A stretch of 64,000 bases of DNA from Gracilimonas sp965227785 (GCF_965227785.1 NZ_OZ245785.1:1240001-1304000); one strand, 5' to 3'. Shown: positions 34,878 through 43,614, counted from the stretch's first letter. Notes: generated by a model not told the origin, from the letters alone. Numbers and translations are program-made.

Positions 34878-37056
34878 GTTAGCCATACTCATAACACTTG
34901 CCATTTTAATAACAAGTTGTAGTACTGGGCCTGAGTATGAACGGAATAACCCATATGACCTCAATCCTGCAGAAATTGATTCCGCCAGCACAAGGCAATT
35001 CCCTCCTTCTATATCTAATAAATATATTTTTACTGGTGCAGGACTAAAAGTAAATGTTTACCAAAACGTTGGTAATGGTAATACTGAAGTTTTTAGAAAG
35101 AATGGAGGTTCAGGTTTTATAAAAATAGGTGATTATATACGTTCAGAGGCCACATCTAATTTCTTTCTGGATGAAGAAATACGCACCCCAGAGGACATTG
35201 GCTTTCCCCTTATTTATAAGTTAGCTAATAATAAATCTAAGAAAGCAAAGTATATTGAGGTCAACTTCGGAGAAATACAGGAACTTTATCAATCAAATGA
35301 TGAGAACCTGATCACGATCAAGTGGGAGGATAGTATTTATTTAAATGAGGGTTTTGATATATTTAAAATATATGATGGTCACACCACTTTTTACCAGAAA
35401 GTTGAGGTACCTGATAGTTCTTTCGCAATTCCAATTAATGGCGAAAACTTAAGCTCAGATTTCTTGCTTGCGCCTTTTAAAACCTATAAAGGTCATAAAA
35501 CATATCTAGATACAACTTCCTATACACCTATTCCTTCAGCTCCAAAAAATTTAACTTTCAGTATCATTAATACTGAAAGTTTTCAACTTACTTGGGAGGA
35601 CAAGTCAACCTTTGAAACCGGCTTTAAGTTAGTCAACAATACCTCCGGTAAAGAATTTAATATTCCTGCTGATCAGGAAAGTTTTTCAATAGAAGAAACT
35701 CTGTCTATTTTCCAAAATTTAAGCTTCTCCGTCAAAGCCATACTCAATGATAAAGAGTCCAGCTCAACAACAGTTGATACTATGATCACTGATTATCCAT
35801 ATCCAGAGATCTTGGAAATAGAGCACATCAATGAAAATTCTTTTATTATCTATTTTGATGAACGTGTGCCTTTCGAACGTAATATTTATTTTAAAAATGA
35901 TATTGAGGGCACTCAGTTTACAGTAAATGGGTCAAAGGGATTTGTTGAAATATCTACATCCTTAGATTACAATTCTATTCCAGGTGTATTTGAAGCCCCA
36001 GATATTAGTTTTTCTGCCGACTTGAGCTATGGTCAGTATGGCAGCAGAAAAATTCCATTAGCCAGAAGAGCGTCTCTCGAAAAACTGGCCGTACTTAATC
36101 TGGATGAAGACACAAATCCAACCAAAATAGATATGAGAACAATCGGGGAGTTGCTAATATACAGCCTGGGGAATACTATTTTCAGAGTTGACTTAAGCAC
36201 GGGTAACTTTCATTCTAATCCCTTAGTATCTCTTCCTGAAGACATAAATCTTTTACGAATGTCAAACGACAATTCAAGTGCTCTAGCCCATACTGACAAT
36301 AATACTTATTTAATAGATTTGATTAGCCGATCCTATCAATCCCTTAGCAATGTTCCTTCCATAATACATGATGCTTCATTTATAGAAAACGATACAAAAG
36401 TTATACTAAGCGGTCAGCATGGGTTAGTTATTTATACACTAAGTAATAGCAGTTATTCCTACTTAGATAATTTTAATTCAGTAACTGAATTGGAATTTAT
36501 TGGAGATGCCACTCAAACAAGACTTTTGGCCCTTGACAAAGCTAATGATAAGATTCACTATTTTAATACCGAGGGTAATTTTTCATATCTCAATTTTGTT
36601 ATGACTGATTCTCGAGCTATTAATGGTTACTTGTCTGAAGTAACCAATGTATCACATCTTAACTCTGATAATAATTTAGTTGGCTATGAAATTGGAGGAG
36701 GGCAGGAATTTATAATAAATACACAAAATTGTTCAGGGAATGATTTTTCTTGCCCTTATGGAGACTATGGACCTTATAAAAATGACAGGAATGGTTATTT
36801 TCAAATCCTTGATTCTGAACTTAGAATTGCATCTACAGATAACTACCTTAGAATTTTACACAAACAAAATCTAGATAATATCCATGTGAAAAAAAGAGAG
36901 CAATCCTCTGTTTCAATGCTGAAAATCAATCAAGATGTAGATATTGCCATAGAATTTCATGATGACTCACATAAGTTACATTTCTACGATATTTCAGATA
37001 AATGGAGTTTTACAAACTTTGGAGTTTATGAAGATATTGTTTGGCCATCTAATTAA
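34867..37056 (+). CDS. Large lipoprotein with FnIII-like and propeller-like regions, AT-rich
   Basis: A 729-residue predicted lipoprotein: the signal peptide ends ITSC (Cys18) followed by STGPEYERNNPYDLN, a common opening for Bacteroidetes outer-membrane lipoproteins. Residues about 120-330 contain fibronectin-III-like stretches (APKNLTFSIINTESFQLTWEDKSTF). From about 400 on, repeated beta segments (LLIYSLGNTIFRVDLSTGNF, VILSGQHGLVIYTLSNSSYS) suggest a beta-propeller. No enzyme motif is seen. It overlaps the preceding PEGA-like gene, shares its AT-rich composition, and ends just before the DUF885 remnant. The pair may be a laterally gained surface module. Confidence 0.72.
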   Translation: MHFRLAILITLAILITSCSTGPEYERNNPYDLNPAEIDSASTRQFPPSISNKYIFTGAGLKVNVYQNVGNGNTEVFRKNGGSGFIKIGDYIRSEATSNFFLDEEIRTPEDIGFPLIYKLANNKSKKAKYIEVNFGEIQELYQSNDENLITIKWEDSIYLNEGFDIFKIYDGHTTFYQKVEVPDSSFAIPINGENLSSDFLLAPFKTYKGHKTYLDTTSYTPIPSAPKNLTFSIINTESFQLTWEDKSTFETGFKLVNNTSGKEFNIPADQESFSIEETLSIFQNLSFSVKAILNDKESSSTTVDTMITDYPYPEILEIEHINENSFIIYFDERVPFERNIYFKNDIEGTQFTVNGSKGFVEISTSLDYNSIPGVFEAPDISFSADLSYGQYGSRKIPLARRASLEKLAVLNLDEDTNPTKIDMRTIGELLIYSLGNTIFRVDLSTGNFHSNPLVSLPEDINLLRMSNDNSSALAHTDNNTYLIDLISRSYQSLSNVPSIIHDASFIENDTKVILSGQHGLVIYTLSNSSYSYLDNFNSVTELEFIGDATQTRLLALDKANDKIHYFNTEGNFSYLNFVMTDSRAINGYLSEVTNVSHLNSDNNLVGYEIGGGQEFIINTQNCSGNDFSCPYGDYGPYKNDRNGYFQILDSELRIASTDNYLRILHKQNLDNIHVKKREQSSVSMLKINQDVDIAIEFHDDSHKLHFYDISDKWSFTNFGVYEDIVWPSN

Positions 37057-37065
37057 ATAACCCCT

Positions 37066-37181
37066 CAAAACAACAACATTCCGGTTGCCATGGTAAAAGC
37101 GCTGCTGACCAATCAGGAATTGAGGAAAGACTTTACATCTGACTGGAAGTTTGGAGATTATATATAGAGGGGATGAAGTAA
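37066..37181 (+). pseudogene. Remnant of a DUF885 gene 3' end
   Basis: In frame, this stretch encodes QNNNIPVAMVKALLTNQELR and onward to FGDYI, which aligns with the C-terminus of the DUF885 protein encoded at 31530-33254 (QNNSIPVAMVKALLTNIELS, FGDYIEGMK). A 2-base insertion at TATATA then creates a premature TAG just before the expected end. There is no upstream coding sequence to attach to. The similarity continues past the stop to 37252. Confidence 0.85.
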
Positions 37182-37252
37182 ACAATCCCGGTTATCTCGG
37201 AATCCCCATCAATCAGGGTTCACAATACACTTGAACCTTGATTTATGGGATT
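37066..37252. repeat. Long imperfect direct repeat, copy 2
   Basis: Second copy of the 33141-33322 repeat. It includes the DUF885 remnant, a diverged spacer and the third copy of the GAACCTTGATTTATGGGATT core (from 37230), which ends against the luxC-like stop codon at 37261. Confidence 0.75.
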
Positions 37253-37260
37253 TTTTGAGA

Positions 37261-38316
37261 TTAACTTATGAGCTCCTCCACCAAATCCACCCCATCTGGT
37301 TTCCACCAAAGGTTGGGGCGTTGAGCCTTAGCCAGCTCTTCTGTTTTTATCCCGGAAGTACCTTTACTCACTGTATACACCGATTGCACCTTCTTCCCGA
37401 ATTGAGTTTTTAACTGCCTGACTTTCTCCTCTCCTCCTTGCACCCAGTGCACGGTAAATTCGGTTTCCGGTAGTTCTTCAGACTCCTGTATCAGGAAATC
37501 TTCCAGCCAAAGCTGCTTTCTTTGTATGGCTTCGTTGTAAGCATATTGGTATCGTAAATCCGGAGCCGGTTTCAGATGCTGAGGATTCGATTTCCAGAAT
37601 TGTTTTATGGAATCTTCTAATTCTTCTTTCACCATTTCTAACCCAAAGTCGACTACAACAACTGCTACCGAACGACAGCCTTTCCCCCCATACCTCAGCA
37701 TGGCCTCCACAAGCTCCTGTTTTACAGACTCATTCCAATCATTTAGGTAAGCAATGGAAAACTTGGCCGTTCGAATGATATACTCTGCCTCATCCTTTGC
37801 TGCATTCAGGTCCGTCACTTTAGCTTTCACATCCGGAACAGACTGTTCAGAGCCGGCAAATATGACCTTATCAGCTTGTAAGCCTTTAAAGTCACTCAAA
37901 TCCGTGGTGTACTGAATGTGCTGATCTAAACCTGCCTTGGAAATTTCATCTAAGAATGAACCAAGCAAATACGGATCTTTGCGGGAGAGTTTACCATTAT
38001 AATCCGCCCCGGAGAGGATCGTACCCAGAGCCGTTTGAAATCCCACAAGCGGTAAATTACCGGCATGCAGGCACAGCACTTTTTTGCCTTTTGCATGTTG
38101 CTGATCAGTCAAACCTGACCGGTTTACCCACTGCTCAATTTCATTATTCTGATTGTTTTCTCTTAACACGGAAAGCTGGAGTTCAATGTCTTGCCGGCTG
38201 AACAACCCTTCATCCACTGTTTTCTGTATGGCTTCCTGTAATGCGTAGTTTTCAGGGTTGAGCCATTTATCTGCAGCTTCTCTGACACATTCGGTATGTT
38301 TCCTAAGCCAGCTCAT
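37261..38316 (-). CDS. Acyl-CoA/acyl-protein reductase, LuxC-like
   Basis: A LuxC-family, aldehyde-dehydrogenase-fold reductase that in luminous bacteria reduces activated fatty acyl groups to aldehydes with NADPH. It has 351 residues, shorter than Vibrio LuxC (about 480). Key features are the nucleotide-binding LHAGNLPLVGFQTALGTILSG, VIFAGSEQSV, and the catalytic cysteine C214 in RYGGKGCRSVAVVVV. It directly follows the LuxE-like gene (TGA immediately followed by ATG), so it works with that enzyme. No luciferase genes (luxAB) are nearby, so the aldehyde product must have another use. Confidence 0.82.
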   Translation of the reverse strand: MSWLRKHTECVREAADKWLNPENYALQEAIQKTVDEGLFSRQDIELQLSVLRENNQNNEIEQWVNRSGLTDQQHAKGKKVLCLHAGNLPLVGFQTALGTILSGADYNGKLSRKDPYLLGSFLDEISKAGLDQHIQYTTDLSDFKGLQADKVIFAGSEQSVPDVKAKVTDLNAAKDEAEYIIRTAKFSIAYLNDWNESVKQELVEAMLRYGGKGCRSVAVVVVDFGLEMVKEELEDSIKQFWKSNPQHLKPAPDLRYQYAYNEAIQRKQLWLEDFLIQESEELPETEFTVHWVQGGEEKVRQLKTQFGKKVQSVYTVSKGTSGIKTEELAKAQRPNLWWKPDGVDLVEELIS

Positions 38317-39315
38317 TCAATCCTGATCTATTAAGAAGTTACAGCCACGCAGGTTCCCGGGATTCCACCGACCAAGCACCCTGAACTTTCCATCTTCTCT
38401 CTGCAGACCTTTATCCCCTGTTAAAATAAAGGAACAGGAATAGAGGTTCGCCAAATCCATCACCCCGATTAACCCCTCTTCACCATATTCTATTTCTTCC
38501 ATCGGATTCTTGGGATTTCGAATGCTCACCTTCATCCATGGTACACACTCAAACCATTCCCCTTCCCGGCTGTAAGCCTGACTCAGCAATTCGGCCATTC
38601 CGTATTCAGAGTGTACCTGCGACTTTCGCAATCCGAATCCTGAAGCCAGTTTTTCATGCAAAGCAGCTTTGGTAATTTCCCGCCGGTGCGTTTTCATACC
38701 GCCTGTTTCCAGTATCACCGAATCCTTAGGAAGCTGGATTTCCCCTTTCTCCAACATATCCAGCAAACCGAATGCTGCCCCAAACAGCATCAGTTTTTTT
38801 CCAGAGTTTTGGACTCTATCTAACTCTTCATGATCAATCGGTTGATCAAGATCCAAAAAACGACTCAGGCCGGATGTTTCCCGCTTAATAAGCGCATTCA
38901 GCATCCAGATGAGCGACGAGTTCGGGTTTTCGATATAGCCCGGCGTGTAAGCCCAAATCACATAATCATCCAGTTCGTAGAAATGCTTCATTCCCCGAAT
39001 AATCGACTGGCGGTATAATTCAGGGTCGGGAACAATATGTCTGCTCCGGCTCATTCCTGACGTGCCGCTGCTTAGAAATTCTAAATTTTGAATTCTGAAT
39101 TCTGAATTTTCAGAAGCAGTGAGCACTTTGGTGTCTTTGAAGGCCTGAATGGGTAGTAAGGGTATTTCTGATGGAGAATGGATTTCACCGATTTCTAAAG
39201 CCTGACAGAAACGTTGATAAACGGGATTATTTTCTCGCTGAAATTCGAAGACCTTAATGACTTTTTTTTCAAAAGGAATTTCTGGCTCAAAAATTTCTTC
39301 CGGAGTAATCATCAT
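38317..39315 (-). CDS. Acyl-protein synthetase, LuxE-like
   Basis: A 332-residue ANL-superfamily protein of the LuxE type, which activates fatty acids with ATP and passes the acyl group to its own cysteine and then to LuxC. Visible signatures are PLLPIQAFKDTKV, the nucleotide loop SSGTSGMSRSRHIV, ETGGMKTHRREITKAALHEKL, and SEYGMAELLSQAYS. The start (tandem ATGs at 39315 and 39312) overlaps the stop of the NHL gene. Residues 70-80 (ENSEFRIQNLEF) are encoded by an AT-rich repeat-like stretch. The pairing with LuxC is direct. Its role in a non-luminous bacterium is not established. Confidence 0.8.
   Translation of the reverse strand: MMITPEEIFEPEIPFEKKVIKVFEFQRENNPVYQRFCQALEIGEIHSPSEIPLLPIQAFKDTKVLTASENSEFRIQNLEFLSSGTSGMSRSRHIVPDPELYRQSIIRGMKHFYELDDYVIWAYTPGYIENPNSSLIWMLNALIKRETSGLSRFLDLDQPIDHEELDRVQNSGKKLMLFGAAFGLLDMLEKGEIQLPKDSVILETGGMKTHRREITKAALHEKLASGFGLRKSQVHSEYGMAELLSQAYSREGEWFECVPWMKVSIRNPKNPMEEIEYGEEGLIGVMDLANLYSCSFILTGDKGLQREDGKFRVLGRWNPGNLRGCNFLIDQD
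39074..39113. repeat. AT-rich GAATTC-type microrepeat inside the luxE-like gene
   Basis: A 40-bp run made of AGAATTC/GAATTCTGAATT-like units within the coding sequence, translated as ENSEFRIQNLEF without breaking frame. It lies just before the nucleotide-binding loop, in a segment of variable length in the family. Confidence 0.45.
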
Positions 39316-40139
39316 TCTGATATGCGAATTTTATATAAGTCTCCCGAGCTGAGAATAAACACCACTTCTTCCAACACGTGCATATCTATTGCTTCAACCT
39401 TGGAAGAAAATGGAAATACGCGCCTTTGTTTTGAACGATTTTCAAACTTTACTTGATCTGAATGTGCTCTCCAGACTCCTGATTCCGATGCGAAAAGGGC
39501 CTTCACATCTTCAGCCGGATAAAACCCTTCGTAATTACCGTTCAAAGATAATCGATGAATCGTTTCTGATGGTTTGTCGAGAATCAAAATTTCCCTGGAA
39601 GTTACATTCATCTCATCCACAGAATTAATCTCAGACGGAATTCTGAATTCATCCAAGAGATTGGAATCCAAATCAAAGCGGCGGATATAATTCCCGGCCT
39701 CATCCACAAAAAAGACTTCCCCTAATCCATTTACAGCTACCTGAGTCGGGTTGTAGGGGCGATTATTTCCGAATGCATCACTGGCTGAAATACTGCTCAG
39801 GTACTGTCCACGCCGGTCAAAAACCTGAATCCGGCGGTTATTGTAATCAGAAACAAAAACTTTTAATCCGTTGGTAGCGTCCACATCCACCGGCTTGCTG
39901 AACTGGTAATTTCCACCTCCCTTTCCTCCGATAGTATCCAGCAGTTTTCCAGAGTGGTCCAATTTCAATACTCTATCTTTTCCCTGCTCAACTACATAAA
40001 CCGAGTTCTGGGTGACATACAACCCCGTTGCCTTATCTAGTCCTGAATACAGAGTTTGAAGAGATTGACCACTTGTATGGGTAAGGATGAGAATAGAGAA
40101 CAGAAAAGAACAGCAAACCCGAATGATTACCGGAAGCAA
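39312..40139 (-). CDS. NHL-repeat (six-bladed propeller) secreted protein
   Basis: A predicted exported beta-propeller. I choose the TTG at 40139 as start (275 residues), because it gives a clean signal peptide (LPVIIRVCCSFLFSILILT) and avoids the overlap with purD; the in-frame ATG at 40235 would read through a noncoding repeat and 53 bp of purD. NHL-type blades are visible: LYVTQNSVYVVEQGKDRVL, KPVDVDATNGLKVFVSDYNNRRIQVF, and PTQVAVNGLGEVFFVDEAGN. No catalytic residues are seen. It sits between purD and the LuxE/LuxC-like pair and shares their transcription direction, so it may assist them, but that is inference. Confidence 0.72.
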   Translation of the reverse strand: MLPVIIRVCCSFLFSILILTHTSGQSLQTLYSGLDKATGLYVTQNSVYVVEQGKDRVLKLDHSGKLLDTIGGKGGGNYQFSKPVDVDATNGLKVFVSDYNNRRIQVFDRRGQYLSSISASDAFGNNRPYNPTQVAVNGLGEVFFVDEAGNYIRRFDLDSNLLDEFRIPSEINSVDEMNVTSREILILDKPSETIHRLSLNGNYEGFYPAEDVKALFASESGVWRAHSDQVKFENRSKQRRVFPFSSKVEAIDMHVLEEVVFILSSGDLYKIRISE

Positions 40140-40150
40140 ACCAACTTCAT

Positions 40151-40188
40151 CATTCAATATTCGGTGTTCGAAGTTCAATGTTCTAATG
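40151..40188. repeat. Microrepeat at the purD stop
   Basis: CATTCAATATTCGGTGTTCG and the following AAGTTCAATGTTCTAATG form imperfect 8-9 base tandem units (TTCAATATT / TTCGAAG / TTCAATG). The purD stop (TAG on the minus strand, 40183-40185) lies inside the repeat. Confidence 0.5.
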
Positions 40189-41460
40189 TTTGAGGCCTTT
40201 TGCCCCAATATCGCTCCGGTAATAGGCTTTGTCAAAAGCTATTTTCTCAACTTCGGTGTAGGTGTTTTTAATAGCAGATTGCAGATCTTTGCCCGACCCT
40301 ACCACATTCAGAACCCGTCCGCCGTTGGTAAGAATTTGATCGCCTTCGGTTTTGGTTCCGGCGTGAAAAAGAATAGCATTTTTAATGTCATCCAGACCGG
40401 TTATCACTTTTCCTTTTTCATAAGATTCCGGGTATCCGCCTGAAGCCAGCACCACGCAGCATTTTACTTCATCGTCAAAGTCTATGGTCACAGTATCCAG
40501 TCTGGATTCGGTACAGGCCACGATCACTTCCAGCATATCCGCCTTCAAGCGGGGCAGAATCACCTGGCATTCCGGGTCTCCGAAACGGCAGTTGTACTCA
40601 ACTACTCTGGGTCCTTCTTTAGTGATCATCAACCCGCAGTAGAGGATTCCGGCGTACGGATTTCCCTCTTCTTTCATCCCTGAAATGGTCGGTTCAATAA
40701 TCTCTCGTTCTACACGATCCATCATTCCGGTTGAAACCACAGGTGCCGGGGAATAGGCTCCCATTCCACCTGTATTAAGTCCGGTATCACCTTCGCCGAT
40801 TCGTTTATGGTCCTGGGCATTACCGATTACTTTGTACGACTCTCCATCCGAGATGGCGAAAACCGAGGCTTCTTCGCCGATCATAAATTCTTCGATCACC
40901 AACCGGCTGGCTGCATCTTTGAGGGAATTACTGGTTTTCAGTTCTTCCAGCACTTCCATGGCCTCAGCTTCAGTTTCAGGGATAAATACCCCTTTTCCAC
41001 CGGCCAATCCGTCAGCTTTTAGCACCACCGGATATTTTCCCTGCTCTTTGATGTAGTCGGCCGCTTCATCAAAATTGTCCTGATCAAACACTTTATATGC
41101 TGCTGTCGGGATGTTATGCCGCTCCATAAATTCTTTGGCAAATTCCTTACTTCCCTCCAGCATGGCGGCCTGCAACTTCGGCCCGAAAACGGGATGATTC
41201 TTCGTTTCCAGAAAGTTGGCAATGCCATCTACCAGCGGCTGTTCAGGTCCTACTACGGTTAGGTTGATATCATTGGCCTGAATAAAATCCCAGACCTCAT
41301 CGAAGTCACTGATGGAAATATTGGCGTTCTCTCCCACTTCTTCCGTTCCGGGGTTACCGGGAGCGATAAAAAGCTTATTAAGTGAAGGTGATTGAGAGAT
41401 GGCCCAGGCCAGCGCATGTTCCCGACCTCCGCTTCCGAGTAAGAGAACGTTGTATTTCAT
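40183..41460 (-). CDS. purD: Phosphoribosylamine-glycine ligase (GAR synthetase)
   Basis: The ATP-grasp ligase joining phosphoribosylamine and glycine, the second committed step of purine synthesis. It has 425 residues, a normal length. It begins MKYNVLLLGSGGREHALAWA, with the ATP-grasp core GKYPVVLKADGLAGGKGVFI, the EEFMIGEEASVFAI strand and the metal-binding region VVEYNCRFGDPECQVILPRL. No other pur genes are in the window. It follows tpiA by 3 bp in the minus-strand run, so it is co-transcribed. The C-terminus ends in a repeat-derived GLKH, one or two residues different from what might be expected. Confidence 0.95.
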   Translation of the reverse strand: MKYNVLLLGSGGREHALAWAISQSPSLNKLFIAPGNPGTEEVGENANISISDFDEVWDFIQANDINLTVVGPEQPLVDGIANFLETKNHPVFGPKLQAAMLEGSKEFAKEFMERHNIPTAAYKVFDQDNFDEAADYIKEQGKYPVVLKADGLAGGKGVFIPETEAEAMEVLEELKTSNSLKDAASRLVIEEFMIGEEASVFAISDGESYKVIGNAQDHKRIGEGDTGLNTGGMGAYSPAPVVSTGMMDRVEREIIEPTISGMKEEGNPYAGILYCGLMITKEGPRVVEYNCRFGDPECQVILPRLKADMLEVIVACTESRLDTVTIDFDDEVKCCVVLASGGYPESYEKGKVITGLDDIKNAILFHAGTKTEGDQILTNGGRVLNVVGSGKDLQSAIKNTYTEVEKIAFDKAYYRSDIGAKGLKH

Positions 41461-41463
41461 AGC

Positions 41464-42231
41464 TCAGGAAAGTTCTTCAGCAATGGTAATAATTTCAGAG
41501 AAGCTCTCGGCATCCAAGCTGGCTCCGCCTATCAGTCCGCCGTCCACATCGGGCTGACTTAACAGCTCTTTAGCATTTGCCGGCTTCATGCTTCCTCCGT
41601 ACAGAATATTGATTCGCTCAGCGGTTTCTTCACTGTACAGCTCAGCAATCACTTTTCGGATATGTTCGTGCATTTCCTGTGCCTGTTCCGGTGATGCTGT
41701 CTCGCCTGTTCCAATAGCCCAGATGGGCTCGTATGCAATCACTACATCCAGCACATCCTCTTCAGAAATGTTAAATAAGGCTGCTGTTACCTGATTTTTA
41801 ACCAGGTGGAAATGTTCATCGGATTTTCTCTGATCCAGGCTTTCCCCAACACAAATGATCGGAGCCAGTTTATGCTCGAGCGCTTTGTGAGATCGTTTGT
41901 TTACCGTTGTATCCGTTTCCCCGAAATACTGACGTCGTTCAGAGTGACCGATAATCACGTAATTGCATCCGCTTTCAGCGATCATACTACCGCTCACTTC
42001 ACCGGTGTAGGCTCCATTTTCTTCAAAGTGAAGATTTTGAGCTCCCACCTGAATGTCGGTATCATGAAGATAATTCACAGCCATCCCGATGGAAACAAAA
42101 GGAGGGCAAACCAATACATCTACATGTTCGTCAACCTCTGCTTTCTTTGCCTTGAGCCCTTCCAGCAGTTCGGCTGCATCATAAGGACCACAATTCATTT
42201 TCCAGTTACCGGCTATCAAAAATCTTCGCAT
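41464..42231 (-). CDS. tpiA: Triosephosphate isomerase
   Basis: Interconverts dihydroxyacetone phosphate and glyceraldehyde-3-phosphate in glycolysis. It has 255 residues and a complete (beta/alpha)8 active site: K11 (AGNWKMN), H96 (YVIIGHSERRQYFGETD) and E168 (VIAYEPIWAIGTGETASPE), then the phosphate-gripping ILYGGSMKPANAKELLSQPDVDGGLIGGASL. It lies 15 bp after the TlpA-like gene and 3 bp before purD, within the gatB-luxC run. No other glycolytic genes are present. Confidence 0.96.
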   Translation of the reverse strand: MRRFLIAGNWKMNCGPYDAAELLEGLKAKKAEVDEHVDVLVCPPFVSIGMAVNYLHDTDIQVGAQNLHFEENGAYTGEVSGSMIAESGCNYVIIGHSERRQYFGETDTTVNKRSHKALEHKLAPIICVGESLDQRKSDEHFHLVKNQVTAALFNISEEDVLDVVIAYEPIWAIGTGETASPEQAQEMHEHIRKVIAELYSEETAERINILYGGSMKPANAKELLSQPDVDGGLIGGASLDAESFSEIITIAEELS

Positions 42232-42246
42232 GGTGTAAGTGTTTGT

Positions 42247-43614
42247 TTAGCTTGGTGAATTACTGTTATCAAACGCTTTGTTCAATCCCTGAATCACTTC
42301 TTCAAATTCGCCGCGTTCGTACTTTCGAATCAGAACCCCATTTTCGTCAATCAGTAAACGGGTGGGCACCTGAACAACATTGAATTTCTGTATCACATCC
42401 TGAACATCGAATGAGCCGATTTCAGCTACCGACCAAACCTTTCGCCGGTTTTCAAAAAATCCTTCAACGGTAAGCGGACTTTCATCCAGCGGAATGGTAA
42501 AAATCTTCAACCCGTAGTTTTTATAAATCTCATGGATGATCACCGTACGATCGTAATCGTTCTGGTACTCCGGATTTGCCAGGGGCGAAATCTCCAAAAT
42601 GTACACATCCCCATTCAAAGAGCCATTACTCACCGTATCGCCTGCCAGTGTTACAAATGAAAAATCTGGAGCCTGAACACCCGGAGCGAGGTAATTCAGG
42701 TCGTATCGGATTCGGCGTGCCCATTTTTTTGACCCGGAATCCGTGTATTGATTTTCATAACTGCTAAGCAGTGTTTTCGCTTCTTTTACACGGGAGCTAT
42801 CGAAATACATCATAATCTTATCCCGCTTAATGGCTTCCTTGACAGATTCGTCGTTTGAGATCTGCACCAGTGAATCCAGGTAACTGGAGGCAGCATCAAA
42901 TCCTTTGGTCTGTGCGATGTACGGCTTGGCGAGGGTCAATGCAACCGACACGGTATAATCATTTGGAAGTGCAGCGTCAATTCTTTCTAACATCGTATTC
43001 TGGTCAAAACTACTTAAGATCTGAGCCGATTTTTCTACTGCCAAATAAGCCGCAAATGTATTTTCATGCTTTTCAAACACTTCCCAGTACAAGTCCGACC
43101 ATTTCTTTACCTCATCAATGAGTTGCGAGTCAGGGATAGCTCCGCTTCGGGCAAAAGCACCTATTCGCTGAAATCCTCTGTTGACGCGAGCTAAAGTTTC
43201 CATGGCTTCATGCTCGCGGGAGCTAACCGAAATGGTTTCATTCAGTCCCGGAAGCTCACCGGTAACCGTGAGTGTATCGCCATCCGCGAGAATCACTCCT
43301 AAATTACCAAGGTTAGTTTCATTCCTGCTGATGATCATGTTATAGTAACTCTTCTCCGGGAAAGTAACATCGCCCATGAAGGTACCAGCTTCATTTGTAA
43401 GCTCGTGGAATAACGTATCCACCTTGGCATTGGCAGAATCACGGGTTACAATAGTCACTCCAATACCTGAAAAATCATTGCTATCGTCAACGGAATCAGC
43501 TACGGTAAAGGTACCTTTTACAATGGTTTGCAGCTTTTGGGGCTCATTAGAGCAAGCGGCCATTAACCATACTAATGCAACTGTAGAATAAAGTGCGAAA
43601 TGTCTCATGTTCAA
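42247..43614 (-). CDS. Lipoprotein with TlpA-like thioredoxin fold lacking CxxC
   Basis: A 455-residue lipoprotein (signal peptide ending MAACS, Cys21). Residues 30-130 look like the beta-sandwich seen before thioredoxin domains in Bacteroidetes TlpA-like proteins; 130-290 are helical. The C-terminal thioredoxin-like domain runs from about 310 (LAPGVQAPDFSFVTLAGDTVSNGSL). Where a redox CxxC is expected it reads LEISPLANPEYQND, so no thiol chemistry is likely. The cis-proline region VVQVPTRLLIDENG is kept. It probably binds partners rather than oxidises them. It sits between gatB (16 bp) and tpiA (15 bp). Confidence 0.78.
   Translation of the reverse strand: MNMRHFALYSTVALVWLMAACSNEPQKLQTIVKGTFTVADSVDDSNDFSGIGVTIVTRDSANAKVDTLFHELTNEAGTFMGDVTFPEKSYYNMIISRNETNLGNLGVILADGDTLTVTGELPGLNETISVSSREHEAMETLARVNRGFQRIGAFARSGAIPDSQLIDEVKKWSDLYWEVFEKHENTFAAYLAVEKSAQILSSFDQNTMLERIDAALPNDYTVSVALTLAKPYIAQTKGFDAASSYLDSLVQISNDESVKEAIKRDKIMMYFDSSRVKEAKTLLSSYENQYTDSGSKKWARRIRYDLNYLAPGVQAPDFSFVTLAGDTVSNGSLNGDVYILEISPLANPEYQNDYDRTVIIHEIYKNYGLKIFTIPLDESPLTVEGFFENRRKVWSVAEIGSFDVQDVIQKFNVVQVPTRLLIDENGVLIRKYERGEFEEVIQGLNKAFDNSNSPS

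Noticed and set aside
40140..40235. Start of the NHL protein at the ATG inside purD
   Set aside because: It would overlap purD by 53 bp and translate a microrepeat; TTG at 40139 gives a normal signal peptide.
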